This document shows positions 17,719-25,244 of a DNA stretch of 64,000 nucleotides, piece by piece (the stretch's first letter is position 1; the number at the start of each line of letters is the position of its first letter). The notes beneath the pieces are model-generated. The model did no database searches, was not told the origin of the DNA, and was given only the letters and a program-made list of their open reading frames with translations. The position numbers and the translations under genes are program-made. The stretch is from Bacillus sp. OK048 (GTDB lineage: Bacteria > Bacillota > Bacilli > Bacillales > Cytobacillaceae): positions 124,001-188,000 of the forward strand of contig NZ_FNHN01000002.1 in assembly GCF_900103525.1 (NCBI RefSeq), written 5' to 3'.

Positions 17719-18327
17719 ATGGGTGCAATTAATTTAGCCGTTGCTGGGGCGAATGAGGGGCAAAGGATTAAGCTGAAAAAAGGTAGAATGTTTATTGGGG
17801 ATAATCAAATAAACAAAGAGTCTGTTGAACGATATGAAATCATAAATGAAGATAGCAGCATCACTAGCTACACGACAGGAAATACTAAAAAGAGCATGGT
17901 AGGAGCTGGAACAAAAGGCGCAGTTGGGGCGGTAGTCGGATCCGTATTTGGACCTGTAGGTACGCTTGTCGGTGCTGCAGCTGGTGTCACTACATCAAAA
18001 GCTAAAAATAAATCAACCACAAAAGAAGTATCAACAAAAGAAATGCTCGTTGGTATATATTTTGCCGATGGCCAAGAATCATTAGTAAAAATGGACGGAC
18101 AATACTATGAATTGTTTTTACGTAGCGTTTTTAGTGCTCCGATAATCTCAAAGTCCAAACAACCAATGGATCCAGCGAAAAAGAAAAACCTATTAAAAGT
18201 ACTTGGTTGGCTATTTATACCTTACATTATGACGCCAGTATTTTGGTCAAAACTCGAAAATAAACATAGAATTCTTGGCGCGGCATGGTCTGTTCTGGCC
18301 ATTATTATCGTAATTCAAGGAAGGTAA
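17719..18327 (+). CDS. Unknown protein with glycine-zipper and membrane segment
   Basis: 202 residues. Residues 60-95 are a glycine/alanine-rich segment (GAVGAVVGSVFGPVGTLVGA), typical of glycine-zipper membrane insertion; near the C-terminus are two short hydrophobic stretches (VLGWLFIPYIMTPVFW and ILGAAWSVLAIIIVI). The N-terminal part is beta-rich. Start ATG behind AAAGGGGG. Plus-strand cargo gene opposite to the late operon, possibly expressed in the lysogen. Confidence 0.7.
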   Translation: MGAINLAVAGANEGQRIKLKKGRMFIGDNQINKESVERYEIINEDSSITSYTTGNTKKSMVGAGTKGAVGAVVGSVFGPVGTLVGAAAGVTTSKAKNKSTTKEVSTKEMLVGIYFADGQESLVKMDGQYYELFLRSVFSAPIISKSKQPMDPAKKKNLLKVLGWLFIPYIMTPVFWSKLENKHRILGAAWSVLAIIIVIQGR

Positions 18328-18329
18328 TT

Positions 18330-18584
18330 ATGAACGTAATTATTGAAATACATTACGCAGCTAGTAGTCGAACATATCAAAAAGGAGAATTTCGGCTAAA
18401 AGGTCAGAAATCCGAGAAAATCGCTTTAGATTTTTGGAAGCAAATCAAGAAAGAATTGTCCTACCGTGCAGCATTAGAAAAAGTACTTTGTAACGGAGAT
18501 GACATCACGCAGCTGGTAAAGGATTTAGAAAAAGCAGAAAGAAAAAAGATTGATGATATTGCAAATGATTATTTACCTTTTTAA
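18330..18584 (+). CDS. Unknown small protein
   Basis: 84 residues, MNVIIEIHYAASSRTY at the N-terminus, then KSEKIALDFWKQIKKEL helices. No family is recognised. It starts three bases after the preceding stop behind AAGGAAGG and ends at a terminator, so it is cotranscribed with the glycine-zipper gene. Confidence 0.65.
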   Translation: MNVIIEIHYAASSRTYQKGEFRLKGQKSEKIALDFWKQIKKELSYRAALEKVLCNGDDITQLVKDLEKAERKKIDDIANDYLPF

Positions 18585-18609
18585 GCCCTTAATTGAGGGC
18601 TTTTTATTT
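18583..18609 (+). terminator. Terminator of the two-gene plus-strand unit
   Basis: AAGCCCT and AGGGCTT pair around TAATTG and are followed by TTTTATTTT. Confidence 0.8.
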
Positions 18610-18685
18610 TGACACTAAATATCCAAATATCATAATAGGTGCTTCTAGGATTATGTCGAAATTGTAGTTGAGAGGAGTGGTAATC

Positions 18686-18949
18686 ATGCCATGGTGGATT
18701 AGCGAGACCTGGAATTGGTTTTGGTATTATCGTAGAGGGAAAATTAAATTTAATGTTTGGGATTTTGGGGATACATACAACGCAATGGCTTGTAACGGAG
18801 AAACAACAGTTTGGAATTGTTATGGGAGTACACCAGAAGCTGCAAAAGAAATGGCGCTGGTTAAGTTGAATCTAGCTTTAAAGGAAGAATCAAAAGAAAG
18901 AGAGTTAGTAAATCAAAGTGATGGTTTTGCACATTATCACGATAAATAA
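18686..18949 (+). CDS. Unknown small Trp-rich protein
   Basis: 87 residues; the N-terminus MPWWISETWNWFWYYRRGK is rich in tryptophan, followed by a beta-rich part (FNVWDFGDTYNAMACNG) and an amphipathic C-terminal helix. No family is recognised. ATG at 18686 follows GAGAGGAG. Single gene, closed by the hairpin at 18951-18977. Confidence 0.65.
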   Translation: MPWWISETWNWFWYYRRGKIKFNVWDFGDTYNAMACNGETTVWNCYGSTPEAAKEMALVKLNLALKEESKERELVNQSDGFAHYHDK

Positions 18950-18950
18950 T

Positions 18951-18977
18951 TAAAGCCCCTCTCGATTGAGAAGGGCT
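18951..18977. terminator. Bidirectional terminator
   Basis: AAGCCCCTCTCGATTGAGAAGGGCTA forms a stem between two convergent units, the Trp-rich gene and the three-gene minus-strand operon. Confidence 0.6.
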
Positions 18978-19554
18978 AACCTGTATAAACCATTATTGAA
19001 TTGGAAATTTCACCTTTTAAAGAACCATCTTCTATTTGAATGCTAAATTTATGCATTCCTAAATTGTTAATTTTAACGAAGAAACTGTATTTATAAAAGA
19101 CATCATCTATTTTTGTTACATAAGCATTATTAAGTATATATTCATATTTACCAGCATATTTTCTAGACACTTGATTTTGGTTGAAAATTAACACTTTCCA
19201 ATCTGATTCTGTGATGAGCTTTAAATCTGGAATATGTGTAATAGGAATAGAATATGTAGCATAAATATCTATTTGCTGTTCCTGGTTAAGAATCACTTTA
19301 TTTTTAGGAAGTATCGCCACCTGAACTGGGTTACCGCCATTTCCTTTAAGGATCGTTAATGTTGTTATCTTGTTTTTATAAATCTCAAGGTCTGCATTTA
19401 ATCCCTGAAGAGTATTTAGCAAAAAATCCGCAAATAATGTTAACACTGCAAGACTTAATAACCAATATAGAAATAAGGGATTTTTATATCCATCTCCTAA
19501 AAGAGCACCTATAAGTATTAGGAATAATCCAACTACAATATTAATTAATCGCAT
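18976..19554 (-). CDS. Unknown membrane protein, gene 3 of cargo operon
   Basis: 192 residues: two N-terminal membrane helices (INIVVGLFLILIGALLG and YWLLSLAVLTLFADFLL) followed by an outside or cytoplasmic beta-sandwich-like domain (about 75-190). No family is recognised. It overlaps the preceding gene by 14 bases, so it is the third gene of an operon that has its own promoter and lies between lysis genes and the conjugation-like module. Confidence 0.65.
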   Translation of the reverse strand: MRLINIVVGLFLILIGALLGDGYKNPLFLYWLLSLAVLTLFADFLLNTLQGLNADLEIYKNKITTLTILKGNGGNPVQVAILPKNKVILNQEQQIDIYATYSIPITHIPDLKLITESDWKVLIFNQNQVSRKYAGKYEYILNNAYVTKIDDVFYKYSFFVKINNLGMHKFSIQIEDGSLKGEISNSIMVYTG

Positions 19555-20155
19555 TCAATAACCTCTTAATGAAATTTACCAGATATTCTTGATTACTATT
19601 GTCTACAGAAATCCTTCCCTGACTAGATACACTTGCATACTGACCCTCAAAAAGTACAGTGAAGCTATCAATAGTGTTGTTATTAGCAATTTTGTTAAGC
19701 AAATCCTCTTTTACATAATCCAACTCGAAGTATTCATCTTCATCATTTGAATAATACAATTTTTTAATTGTTCCGCCCAAGCTATGGAATATTTTTAAAA
19801 GTAATTCATTATCTAATTTATGTATATTTATTGAGGTTTTTGTTCTTGTTTTTATATCCGTGAGCACATCATTTTGATATTCATTATTAATGAATTCAAT
19901 AATTGCAAAATTATTATCCAAAAAGAAAAAGAAATTAATTAACGAAGAGTAGATAAAATTGTGTTGGTTTCCCAACTTTTTAGTGCTAACCAAATACTCA
20001 TCACTAATATTAAAAACCGCATGAAATAAATCGTTATCTAACTTATTAAAATGAAACAAAGATATCTCTTCATCTTTTTTGAAGAAATTTATCTTGTTTT
20101 TTGATAATGATTTTAATTTACTCGAATTTTCAATTTTTAACAGTGTGAAATTCAT
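19541..20155 (-). CDS. Unknown protein, gene 2 of cargo operon
   Basis: 204 residues, soluble. The C-terminus (TVLFEGQYASVSSQGRISV then NQEYLVNFIKRLLN) has the same layout as the C-terminus of gene 1 (NVTVSLYNNGHRVFFEEQEL, HDFIIYLMNKLY): two strands, a turn, and a final hydrophobic helix, which suggests a shared domain. ATG at 20155 follows GGGAGGTG. No family is recognised. Confidence 0.65.
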   Translation of the reverse strand: MNFTLLKIENSSKLKSLSKNKINFFKKDEEISLFHFNKLDNDLFHAVFNISDEYLVSTKKLGNQHNFIYSSLINFFFFLDNNFAIIEFINNEYQNDVLTDIKTRTKTSINIHKLDNELLLKIFHSLGGTIKKLYYSNDEDEYFELDYVKEDLLNKIANNNTIDSFTVLFEGQYASVSSQGRISVDNSNQEYLVNFIKRLLNAIN

Positions 20156-20174
20156 GATTAACACCTCCCTCTTG

Positions 20175-20951
20175 TCATATTGAATATAGTTTATTCATTA
20201 AGTATATAATAAAATCATGAACATTTGAAATACCTAACTCTTGCTCCTCAAAAAAGACCCTATGTCCATTGTTATATAAACTTACAGTAACGTTAGTAGT
20301 TGATCCAGCTGTTTCATAAGGTATTTCAAACTTGAGATGCGACATCTTACCGTAGTTTCTATAGGCATCATCGACTTCAGATGGATGGACATCGTTTGCT
20401 AGATCAATTTCATATGATACTTTAGTTGTCTTATCGCCATCTTTGTCTATCCTATCTAATTTAGCCGCTGACCATGTCAGAGTGTCATCATTTTGTATTC
20501 TTCTTAGTAACGAATCGTCTAATTTGAAAAGTTGTGTTTCAAATCCCAGGCCTTCAACTAAAGCTTTAACTTTCCCTTTTGCCTTCTCTTCAGTACTGTT
20601 GTCAAACTTTAAGATTAAATCACTATCCTCTGTTATGATAATACGTGTTTTAGAATAAAAAGTATACTGCGTTTCTGTGGTTGTTACAGTCTCATCATGA
20701 AATTTTGTATCAAAATAATTACCTAGATTAACAAGGTCGGTTCCGTAAGCCTCTAAAACTGAAATACCATTTCTATTTGTAATGATCGGTTTTATAAAGC
20801 CTTCTCCACTTATTCTCCCGTCATTTCCTATTGTAGCAACTTTTTCGTTCATTGATCTACTAACTTCGTCCAAATTCAATTTGCCTGACGGATTTAAAAA
20901 TAAATCAAGTTGCTCAGCTGTGTTAAGCTTATACATTGTAAACGATGACAT
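20175..20951 (-). CDS. Unknown protein, gene 1 of cargo operon
   Basis: 258 residues, soluble, beta-rich with a helical middle (KAKGKVKALVEGLGFETQL). It starts behind AAAGGGGGT. It is first in an operon of three genes that has a candidate promoter and a 16-base palindrome upstream, and is insulated from the lysis genes by a terminator. Such placement is typical of lysogenic-conversion or defence cargo; the function is unknown. Confidence 0.65.
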   Translation of the reverse strand: MSSFTMYKLNTAEQLDLFLNPSGKLNLDEVSRSMNEKVATIGNDGRISGEGFIKPIITNRNGISVLEAYGTDLVNLGNYFDTKFHDETVTTTETQYTFYSKTRIIITEDSDLILKFDNSTEEKAKGKVKALVEGLGFETQLFKLDDSLLRRIQNDDTLTWSAAKLDRIDKDGDKTTKVSYEIDLANDVHPSEVDDAYRNYGKMSHLKFEIPYETAGSTTNVTVSLYNNGHRVFFEEQELGISNVHDFIIYLMNKLYSI

Positions 20952-20973
20952 TTTTTTACCCCCTTTATTAATT

Positions 20974-20989
20974 TTACATTATTATGTAA
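20974..20989. promoter_or_regulatory. Palindrome before the cargo operon
   Basis: TTACAT-TATT-ATGTAA is a perfect inverted repeat between the candidate promoter and the first gene of the three-gene operon. It looks like an operator for a dimeric regulator. Confidence 0.45.
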
Positions 20990-21004
20990 TTATATCGTAA
21001 AGTT

Positions 21005-21034
21005 AATATAGGGGTAAGTTATTTTGTATGTAAA
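21005..21034 (-). promoter_or_regulatory. Candidate sigma-A promoter of the cargo operon
   Basis: Minus strand: TTTACA, 18-base spacer, TATATT, about 55 bases before the start of gene 1. It lies just downstream of the lysis terminator, so the operon can be read in the lysogen. Confidence 0.45.
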
Positions 21035-21046
21035 TTTTCTTAGAAA

Positions 21047-21075
21047 AGCCCCTACTCAAATTCGAGTAAGGGCTT
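21047..21075 (-). terminator. Terminator of the lysis/late operon
   Basis: AAGCCCTTACTCGAATTTGAGT and AGGGGCTT form a long stem followed by TTTTC on the minus strand, just after the amidase stop. Confidence 0.8.
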
Positions 21076-21081
21076 GTTTTA

Positions 21082-21912
21082 TTATACCTCTTGGCCGAAC
21101 TTAGCGTTAATGTATCCGGTCTTACCGTTATAGACTACCTTGTAGTAACCAGTGTTACCGTTATTAAAACCAGCTACAGGCACGACCATATCTACAATCG
21201 CTCCCTTAGGGATAGTACCGATATTCGCGCCATTAATTCTGTCGGGCTTGTCCATTAAGATAGCTGCTGAACTAACATCGATAATTTTCACGCGTCTAGT
21301 TGCATTAGCTGGTTGAGGTACTGACTGTGGTGTTGGTACAGGTTGAGGAACAGGCTTACCAGCTAATCCTAAAAACTTCAACACACATCGTGCATGAGCT
21401 TCACCGACAGCTTTTAAAAACTCTTCTTGTTTTAGTCGGTTTGCATCATATGCATTTACGATAAACAAATTTTCTGTTAAGCAAGCAACCATTTTACTCT
21501 CTCGAAGCATATGAAAATTGGATTGCTTTTTACCGCGGTCATTTGTCACTCCGAACGCTCTCATTACCTGCATAATTTCCGCATGTAGCATATTTTGAAA
21601 TGAGACAGTAGCTACACCTGCGTTAGGATAAATATGACTTTCAAAACCATTTGCTGATGCGCTAGCGGCTGAATTAATATGAACGCTCACAAGGAGATTT
21701 GCTCCCCATGAGTTTGCATCGTCTGTCCGTTGTTTGAGAGTTTTGGATTCATCACCGCTTCGGCTACATCTTTGCTCTACGATATAATGCGCATCAAGAA
21801 AAGCCATAGCGTACTCAACTATTTTTCTTGTTAATACTTTTTCCTGCAACCCATTACCTACAGCACCAGGATCTGTACCGCCATGACCTTTGTCCCAATA
21901 AACTTTAACCAT
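21082..21912 (-). CDS. Phage endolysin, N-acetylmuramoyl-L-alanine amidase
   Basis: 276 residues. The N-terminal Amidase_3 domain (1-175) has the zinc ligands in KGHGGTDPGAVG (H10), VSVHINS and the catalytic glutamate in CLTENLFI. A Pro-rich linker (PVPQPVPTPQ) leads to a C-terminal SH3-like wall-binding domain (about 205-276). It cuts the peptide from glycan in peptidoglycan at lysis. The ATG overlaps the holin stop (TAATG) and follows AGGAGAGG. Confidence 0.92.
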   Translation of the reverse strand: MVKVYWDKGHGGTDPGAVGNGLQEKVLTRKIVEYAMAFLDAHYIVEQRCSRSGDESKTLKQRTDDANSWGANLLVSVHINSAASASANGFESHIYPNAGVATVSFQNMLHAEIMQVMRAFGVTNDRGKKQSNFHMLRESKMVACLTENLFIVNAYDANRLKQEEFLKAVGEAHARCVLKFLGLAGKPVPQPVPTPQSVPQPANATRRVKIIDVSSAAILMDKPDRINGANIGTIPKGAIVDMVVPVAGFNNGNTGYYKVVYNGKTGYINAKFGQEV

Positions 21913-22322
21913 TACTTATCCTCTCCTTTACCATTTACTTTTTCCTTTAATATCGCAATGATATTTCCTAAAGGCCCAAGTGGTACTCCGATTTTTCCGG
22001 CATTTTCAGTAATACTAATAAATTCAATAGCGATATAAGCCCACGCAGCACCTTCACCGCCTGTTGCCGTTCCATTCAAAGAAAGTTCAATTAGATACAA
22101 CAGACCAATTAAAATAAGGACAATTAGCTTTTTGATAAAGCCTCTGGTCCCTTTCGCGCTGTTTAATTCCTTATTTACGATTGCGCATAGCAAACCTGTC
22201 ACATAATCTGCAAGCATAACAATCAACAAAACTGATACTGCTAATCCAAAACTACCAACCATTGCCGACCAAATACCGCCAAAAACCCCTACCACTATAC
22301 TTAATCCGTGTTGCTTTTCCAT
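21912..22322 (-). CDS. Phage holin family protein
   Basis: 136 residues with three to four membrane segments (SMVGSFGLAVSVLLIVMLADYVTG, LIVLILIGLLYLIEL, AAWAYIAIEFISI) and the conserved LADYVTGLLCA and SITENAGKIG motifs of the Cph1/toxin-secretion holin family (phage_holin_4). It opens the membrane for the amidase encoded by the next gene. Confidence 0.9.
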   Translation of the reverse strand: MEKQHGLSIVVGVFGGIWSAMVGSFGLAVSVLLIVMLADYVTGLLCAIVNKELNSAKGTRGFIKKLIVLILIGLLYLIELSLNGTATGGEGAAWAYIAIEFISITENAGKIGVPLGPLGNIIAILKEKVNGKGEDK

Positions 22323-22348
22323 CTCACACCGTCCTTGTTCAAAATAAA

Positions 22349-22371
22349 AAGAGCCCTGATTAGGACTCTCT
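22349..22371 (-). terminator. Terminator upstream of the holin gene
   Basis: AGAGTCCTAATCAGGGCTCT pairs and is followed by TTTTTATTTT on the minus strand. It closes the unit with the 170-residue gene. Confidence 0.65.
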
Positions 22372-22379
22372 AAAAATTT

Positions 22380-22892
22380 TTAACTTTTGAAGAACAACGT
22401 TTGCATTTCATTATTTAAAAATTGTAGTGCATCATTAAATGTTTCCAAAACATCCTTACCTTCTAGATAGCGGACATAATTCCTTTGTTGGTTCGGATAT
22501 CCCCCATCCAATAGATTAGGTGCATTAATCCACCTGACCGCATAAAGACTAAAGTCCAAATTATTAAAGTCTATGCTATTAAAATTGAATCCAGTTTTAT
22601 TATGAATCACAAATAGTTTCATATTATGTTTCATTGAATTATAGGCGTGTTTAAGCCCAAACAAAAGAACTCCCTTTTCATCCTCTCCGGTCCTATTAAG
22701 ATAATCCGGTAAACCGTGTTCTATGTGCCATTCATGAGTAGTCATAACCCAAAGAAGAAGCTCTCCAATTCCAGAATAAATCTCATGATCATTAGCTTCT
22801 TCTATTGCCTTCTCAAGTCTTTTGTATGCTTTTCCACTTGCATAATGGTTGAATTTCAACCTCATCTTTTGTTCATACTTAAGTTCTGACAT
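22380..22892 (-). CDS. Unknown protein, paralogue A
   Basis: 170 residues, largely helical and soluble. It is clearly related to the next gene upstream (22978-23535): both contain GL+HAxNSxKHxM (residues 85-97 here) and RxYxRYLEGKxVL near residue 140, and similar ends. No known family is recognised; the invariant HAxNSxKH with conserved basic residues is vaguely HEPN-like, but this is only a guess. It lies between acyltransferase cargo and the holin. Confidence 0.7.
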   Translation of the reverse strand: MSELKYEQKMRLKFNHYASGKAYKRLEKAIEEANDHEIYSGIGELLLWVMTTHEWHIEHGLPDYLNRTGEDEKGVLLFGLKHAYNSMKHNMKLFVIHNKTGFNFNSIDFNNLDFSLYAVRWINAPNLLDGGYPNQQRNYVRYLEGKDVLETFNDALQFLNNEMQTLFFKS

Positions 22893-22901
22893 TTGGGGTT
22901 C

Positions 22902-22941
22902 CCCCTTGTAGAATTTATTATTTTACAAGTTCTATAAGGGG
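22902..22941. repeat. Inverted repeat covering the ribosome binding site of paralogue A
   Basis: CCCCTTGTAGAA and TTCTATAAGGGG are 12-base arms with one mismatch and a 16-base loop. On the minus-strand RNA the 3' arm includes the AAGGGGG ribosome binding site, so the fold could limit translation of paralogue A, or it may be an operator. Confidence 0.5.
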
Positions 22942-22977
22942 ACTTCTATTTCCTTTCTATCCCGCTAAAGACTTTCG

Positions 22978-23535
22978 TTAGCTAGATACTGTAAATTTAT
23001 TATTTTGGTAATGTTCGGTCTTAGTTTCCGTGAAACGTTCATATAAAAATCTTGTTGCTTCTTCTATAGTTTTTAGAACATTTTTTCCTTCTAAATATTT
23101 TCTATAATTTCTTATATTTAATTTATCATCCTTTTTCCTTTTATCAATCATTCCTTTAGCTTTTAACCAAATGATTTCTTTGGAGTAGTCTTCAACAAAA
23201 AAATCGCTACCTTCAAACAAAGGTTTACCTTCTGCTGCCCGAATTAGTTTAATAAAAGACATTTCATGTTTTAACGAGTTAAAAGCATGTCTTAAACCTA
23301 ATAGACATTGTCCTCCTATTTCCTTTTTCCTTAATTTTGTGTATGAGCCATTAGTATTCCTATTTTTAAAGTGCCACTCATCAGCGACATTCAGCCAGAA
23401 TATTACCTCGCTCAAAGTAGTCGTTATAGGTAGACTGTTAGGGTTAGAACCGTTTAAGGCTTCTTTCAATCTTTTATTAGACTCTCTAAGTCCATGATTA
23501 ATATAAGTTAATCTCAATTGTTTTACTGTATCCAT
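22978..23535 (-). CDS. Unknown protein, paralogue B
   Basis: 185 residues, helical. Shares with paralogue A the block GLRHAFNSLKHEMSF and RNYRKYLEGKNVLKT plus the N-terminal LRLTYINHG/LRLKFNHYA helix. The ATG at 23535 follows AGAGGTG. The two copies side by side with separate upstream regions look like a tandem duplication within phage cargo. Function unknown. Confidence 0.7.
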   Translation of the reverse strand: MDTVKQLRLTYINHGLRESNKRLKEALNGSNPNSLPITTTLSEVIFWLNVADEWHFKNRNTNGSYTKLRKKEIGGQCLLGLRHAFNSLKHEMSFIKLIRAAEGKPLFEGSDFFVEDYSKEIIWLKAKGMIDKRKKDDKLNIRNYRKYLEGKNVLKTIEEATRFLYERFTETKTEHYQNNKFTVSS

Positions 23536-23716
23536 ATACAACACCTCTTCTCCTTAACGATAATTCGCCAAAAAAGGGAGAATACCTTTTGAAATATTTG
23601 TAAAATCAATCCCTCTTCATGCCAAGCGTCGAATAGTCCTAGTATTGTTGCAGGGGTAATGAGATTCGTTAGCTGTATAACGGTTATGTCATCTTTTAAC
23701 CAACTATGACAAAATA

Positions 23717-23735
23717 AAAAGCCCTTTGTTGGGCT
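23717..23735 (-). terminator. Hairpin upstream of paralogue B
   Basis: AAGCCCAACAAAGGGCTT pairs and is followed by TTTTATTTTG on the minus strand; it terminates the unit with the 36-residue membrane peptide. Confidence 0.65.
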
Positions 23736-23845
23736 TAAAATATTCTATATATCATGTACAAAACCAAAATCCAAATAGGAACTGAAATGATGATTCCCCA
23801 TAAGAGCCCTTTAAAAAATTTGTTTGTTCTCTCTATTTTCTCCAT
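23735..23845 (-). CDS. 36-residue membrane peptide
   Basis: The peptide starts MEKIERTNKFFKGLLWG and continues into one membrane helix (IIISVPIWILVLYMIYRIF). The ATG follows GGGTGGGA. Basic N-terminus and single helix resemble small phage membrane proteins, and a terminator overlaps its stop. The rest of 23546-24025 holds no other gene that can be supported. Confidence 0.5.
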   Translation of the reverse strand: MEKIERTNKFFKGLLWGIIISVPIWILVLYMIYRIF

Positions 23846-23978
23846 CTAATTCCCACCCAACATTAAATCCTTAATTGGATTTAATATTAAGTTTCGTTCC
23901 TAATCAAGAACATTTTGTTCTATTTAAAGAGTTTTCTTTTAGATAAGGTTATCGTCATCTTTTTTTCCAATTGTTCAT

Positions 23979-24010
23979 TAAAAGCCTCTGCGATTAGGCA
24001 GAAGCTTTTT
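23979..24010 (-). terminator. Terminator of the acyltransferase gene
   Basis: AAAGCTTCTGCCTAATCGCA and GAGGCTTTT form a stem followed by T residues on the minus strand, a little after the acyltransferase stop. Confidence 0.65.
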
Positions 24011-24025
24011 GATAGTTCTTCAACA

Positions 24026-25159
24026 TTATGCTGAACGTTTGTACGTTGCATTTCTTTTCTCTAAGATTTTACTTAACCTTTTCCCTATATTCATAGAAGG
24101 CTTTTCGATGTATTTCCAAGATAGAAAAGAAATGCAAAATGTCCCAAGCAAGGTAAGGAGATATATTAGAAAAATATTTAACCTACCATAAAATAAATTT
24201 GTCAAAGCTATTAAAATTATCAAATGGTAAAGGTAGATACTATAAGATAATTCTCCGCATAATGTAAAAAGTCTCTTTTTGAGAACTGTTGATATTCTTG
24301 CGGATCCAATCGCCATTACTATGAAAGTAATAACCCCACCTGAAATAAGCCAATCGCTTAACACATAATTACCGAAAAACGGAGCAACGGATTCAACGAT
24401 TGGAAGAACACTGTATAAAGCCATTCCAGTTAAACCAAATATTACTTTTTTTGAAAAGGATAGGTTACTGTAAAGTTTTTTTATTAAATCAACATTTTTT
24501 GCTAATAATGCGCCGAAAATGAACATTGAAATATAATGTAATGTATCAAAGTAGCTGGTGAAGTAACCAATAGATTCATTAAAATGAACCCATCGGTTAC
24601 TTAAACTGACTATTGACAAACCAGCCGCAATTCCCATACATGTTTTCCACTTTAACTTAATAACAAAATACATAATGATTGGAAAGAGGAGCGATATTCT
24701 CATCTCTTGAACAAGTGACCATATTACAGGATTTAACTGCCTAGTTTCAAAATCAAATATCAACAGGACATGTTGTATCACATTTCCGAATGATAATGGA
24801 TACGACCAATAAGAATCTATCCATTGGCTAAGTCCACTTAAATCTTTTTTGTGGATTAACAAGCTAATAATAACCGCTGCTAGCATCGCCACTAAGTAAG
24901 GCACATAAATTCGAAAAATCCTTTTTATTACGTATGAAGTATAATCAAAGGAAACACCTTTATAAAACGGTAGCGATAATACAAACCCACTCAAGATGAA
25001 AAATAAAATTACAGCTTCATGACCACCCCACAAAATCCTTAAAGGGGTATAGACTAGGAAAGTGGGGTTTATAGGTGTTATATTCATAAAATGACCTATC
25101 ATTACAGACAACGCAGCTAGTCCTCTCAAAGAATCTAATTCTACAAGCCTCTTATTCAT
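24026..25159 (-). CDS. Membrane acyltransferase (Acyltransferase_3 family)
   Basis: 377 residues with about ten membrane helices. The family start LDSLRGLAALSVMIGHFMNI carries the active-site His and Arg; WSLVQEMRISLLFPI and LSYSIYLYHLIILI follow as expected for OafA/OatA-like enzymes. These move acetyl or other acyl groups to extracellular polysaccharides. With its own sigma-A promoter inside the tail/lysis region it is a moron, most likely altering the lysogen surface so that related phages cannot adsorb. Confidence 0.87.
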   Translation of the reverse strand: MNKRLVELDSLRGLAALSVMIGHFMNITPINPTFLVYTPLRILWGGHEAVILFFILSGFVLSLPFYKGVSFDYTSYVIKRIFRIYVPYLVAMLAAVIISLLIHKKDLSGLSQWIDSYWSYPLSFGNVIQHVLLIFDFETRQLNPVIWSLVQEMRISLLFPIIMYFVIKLKWKTCMGIAAGLSIVSLSNRWVHFNESIGYFTSYFDTLHYISMFIFGALLAKNVDLIKKLYSNLSFSKKVIFGLTGMALYSVLPIVESVAPFFGNYVLSDWLISGGVITFIVMAIGSARISTVLKKRLFTLCGELSYSIYLYHLIILIALTNLFYGRLNIFLIYLLTLLGTFCISFLSWKYIEKPSMNIGKRLSKILEKRNATYKRSA

Positions 25160-25195
25160 CGAATCCCTCCGTTTATATCGTTCTTTAATAAGAAA

Positions 25196-25224
25196 ATTAT
25201 AAACGTTTTAAGGAATTATTGTAA
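25196..25224 (-). promoter_or_regulatory. Sigma-A promoter of the acyltransferase moron
   Basis: Minus strand: TTACAA, 17-base spacer, TATAAT, about 35 bases before the ribosome binding site GGAGGG. A near-consensus promoter, so the gene should be on in the lysogen. Confidence 0.7.
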
Positions 25225-25244
25225 CATATTCCCTTACTTTTTAT

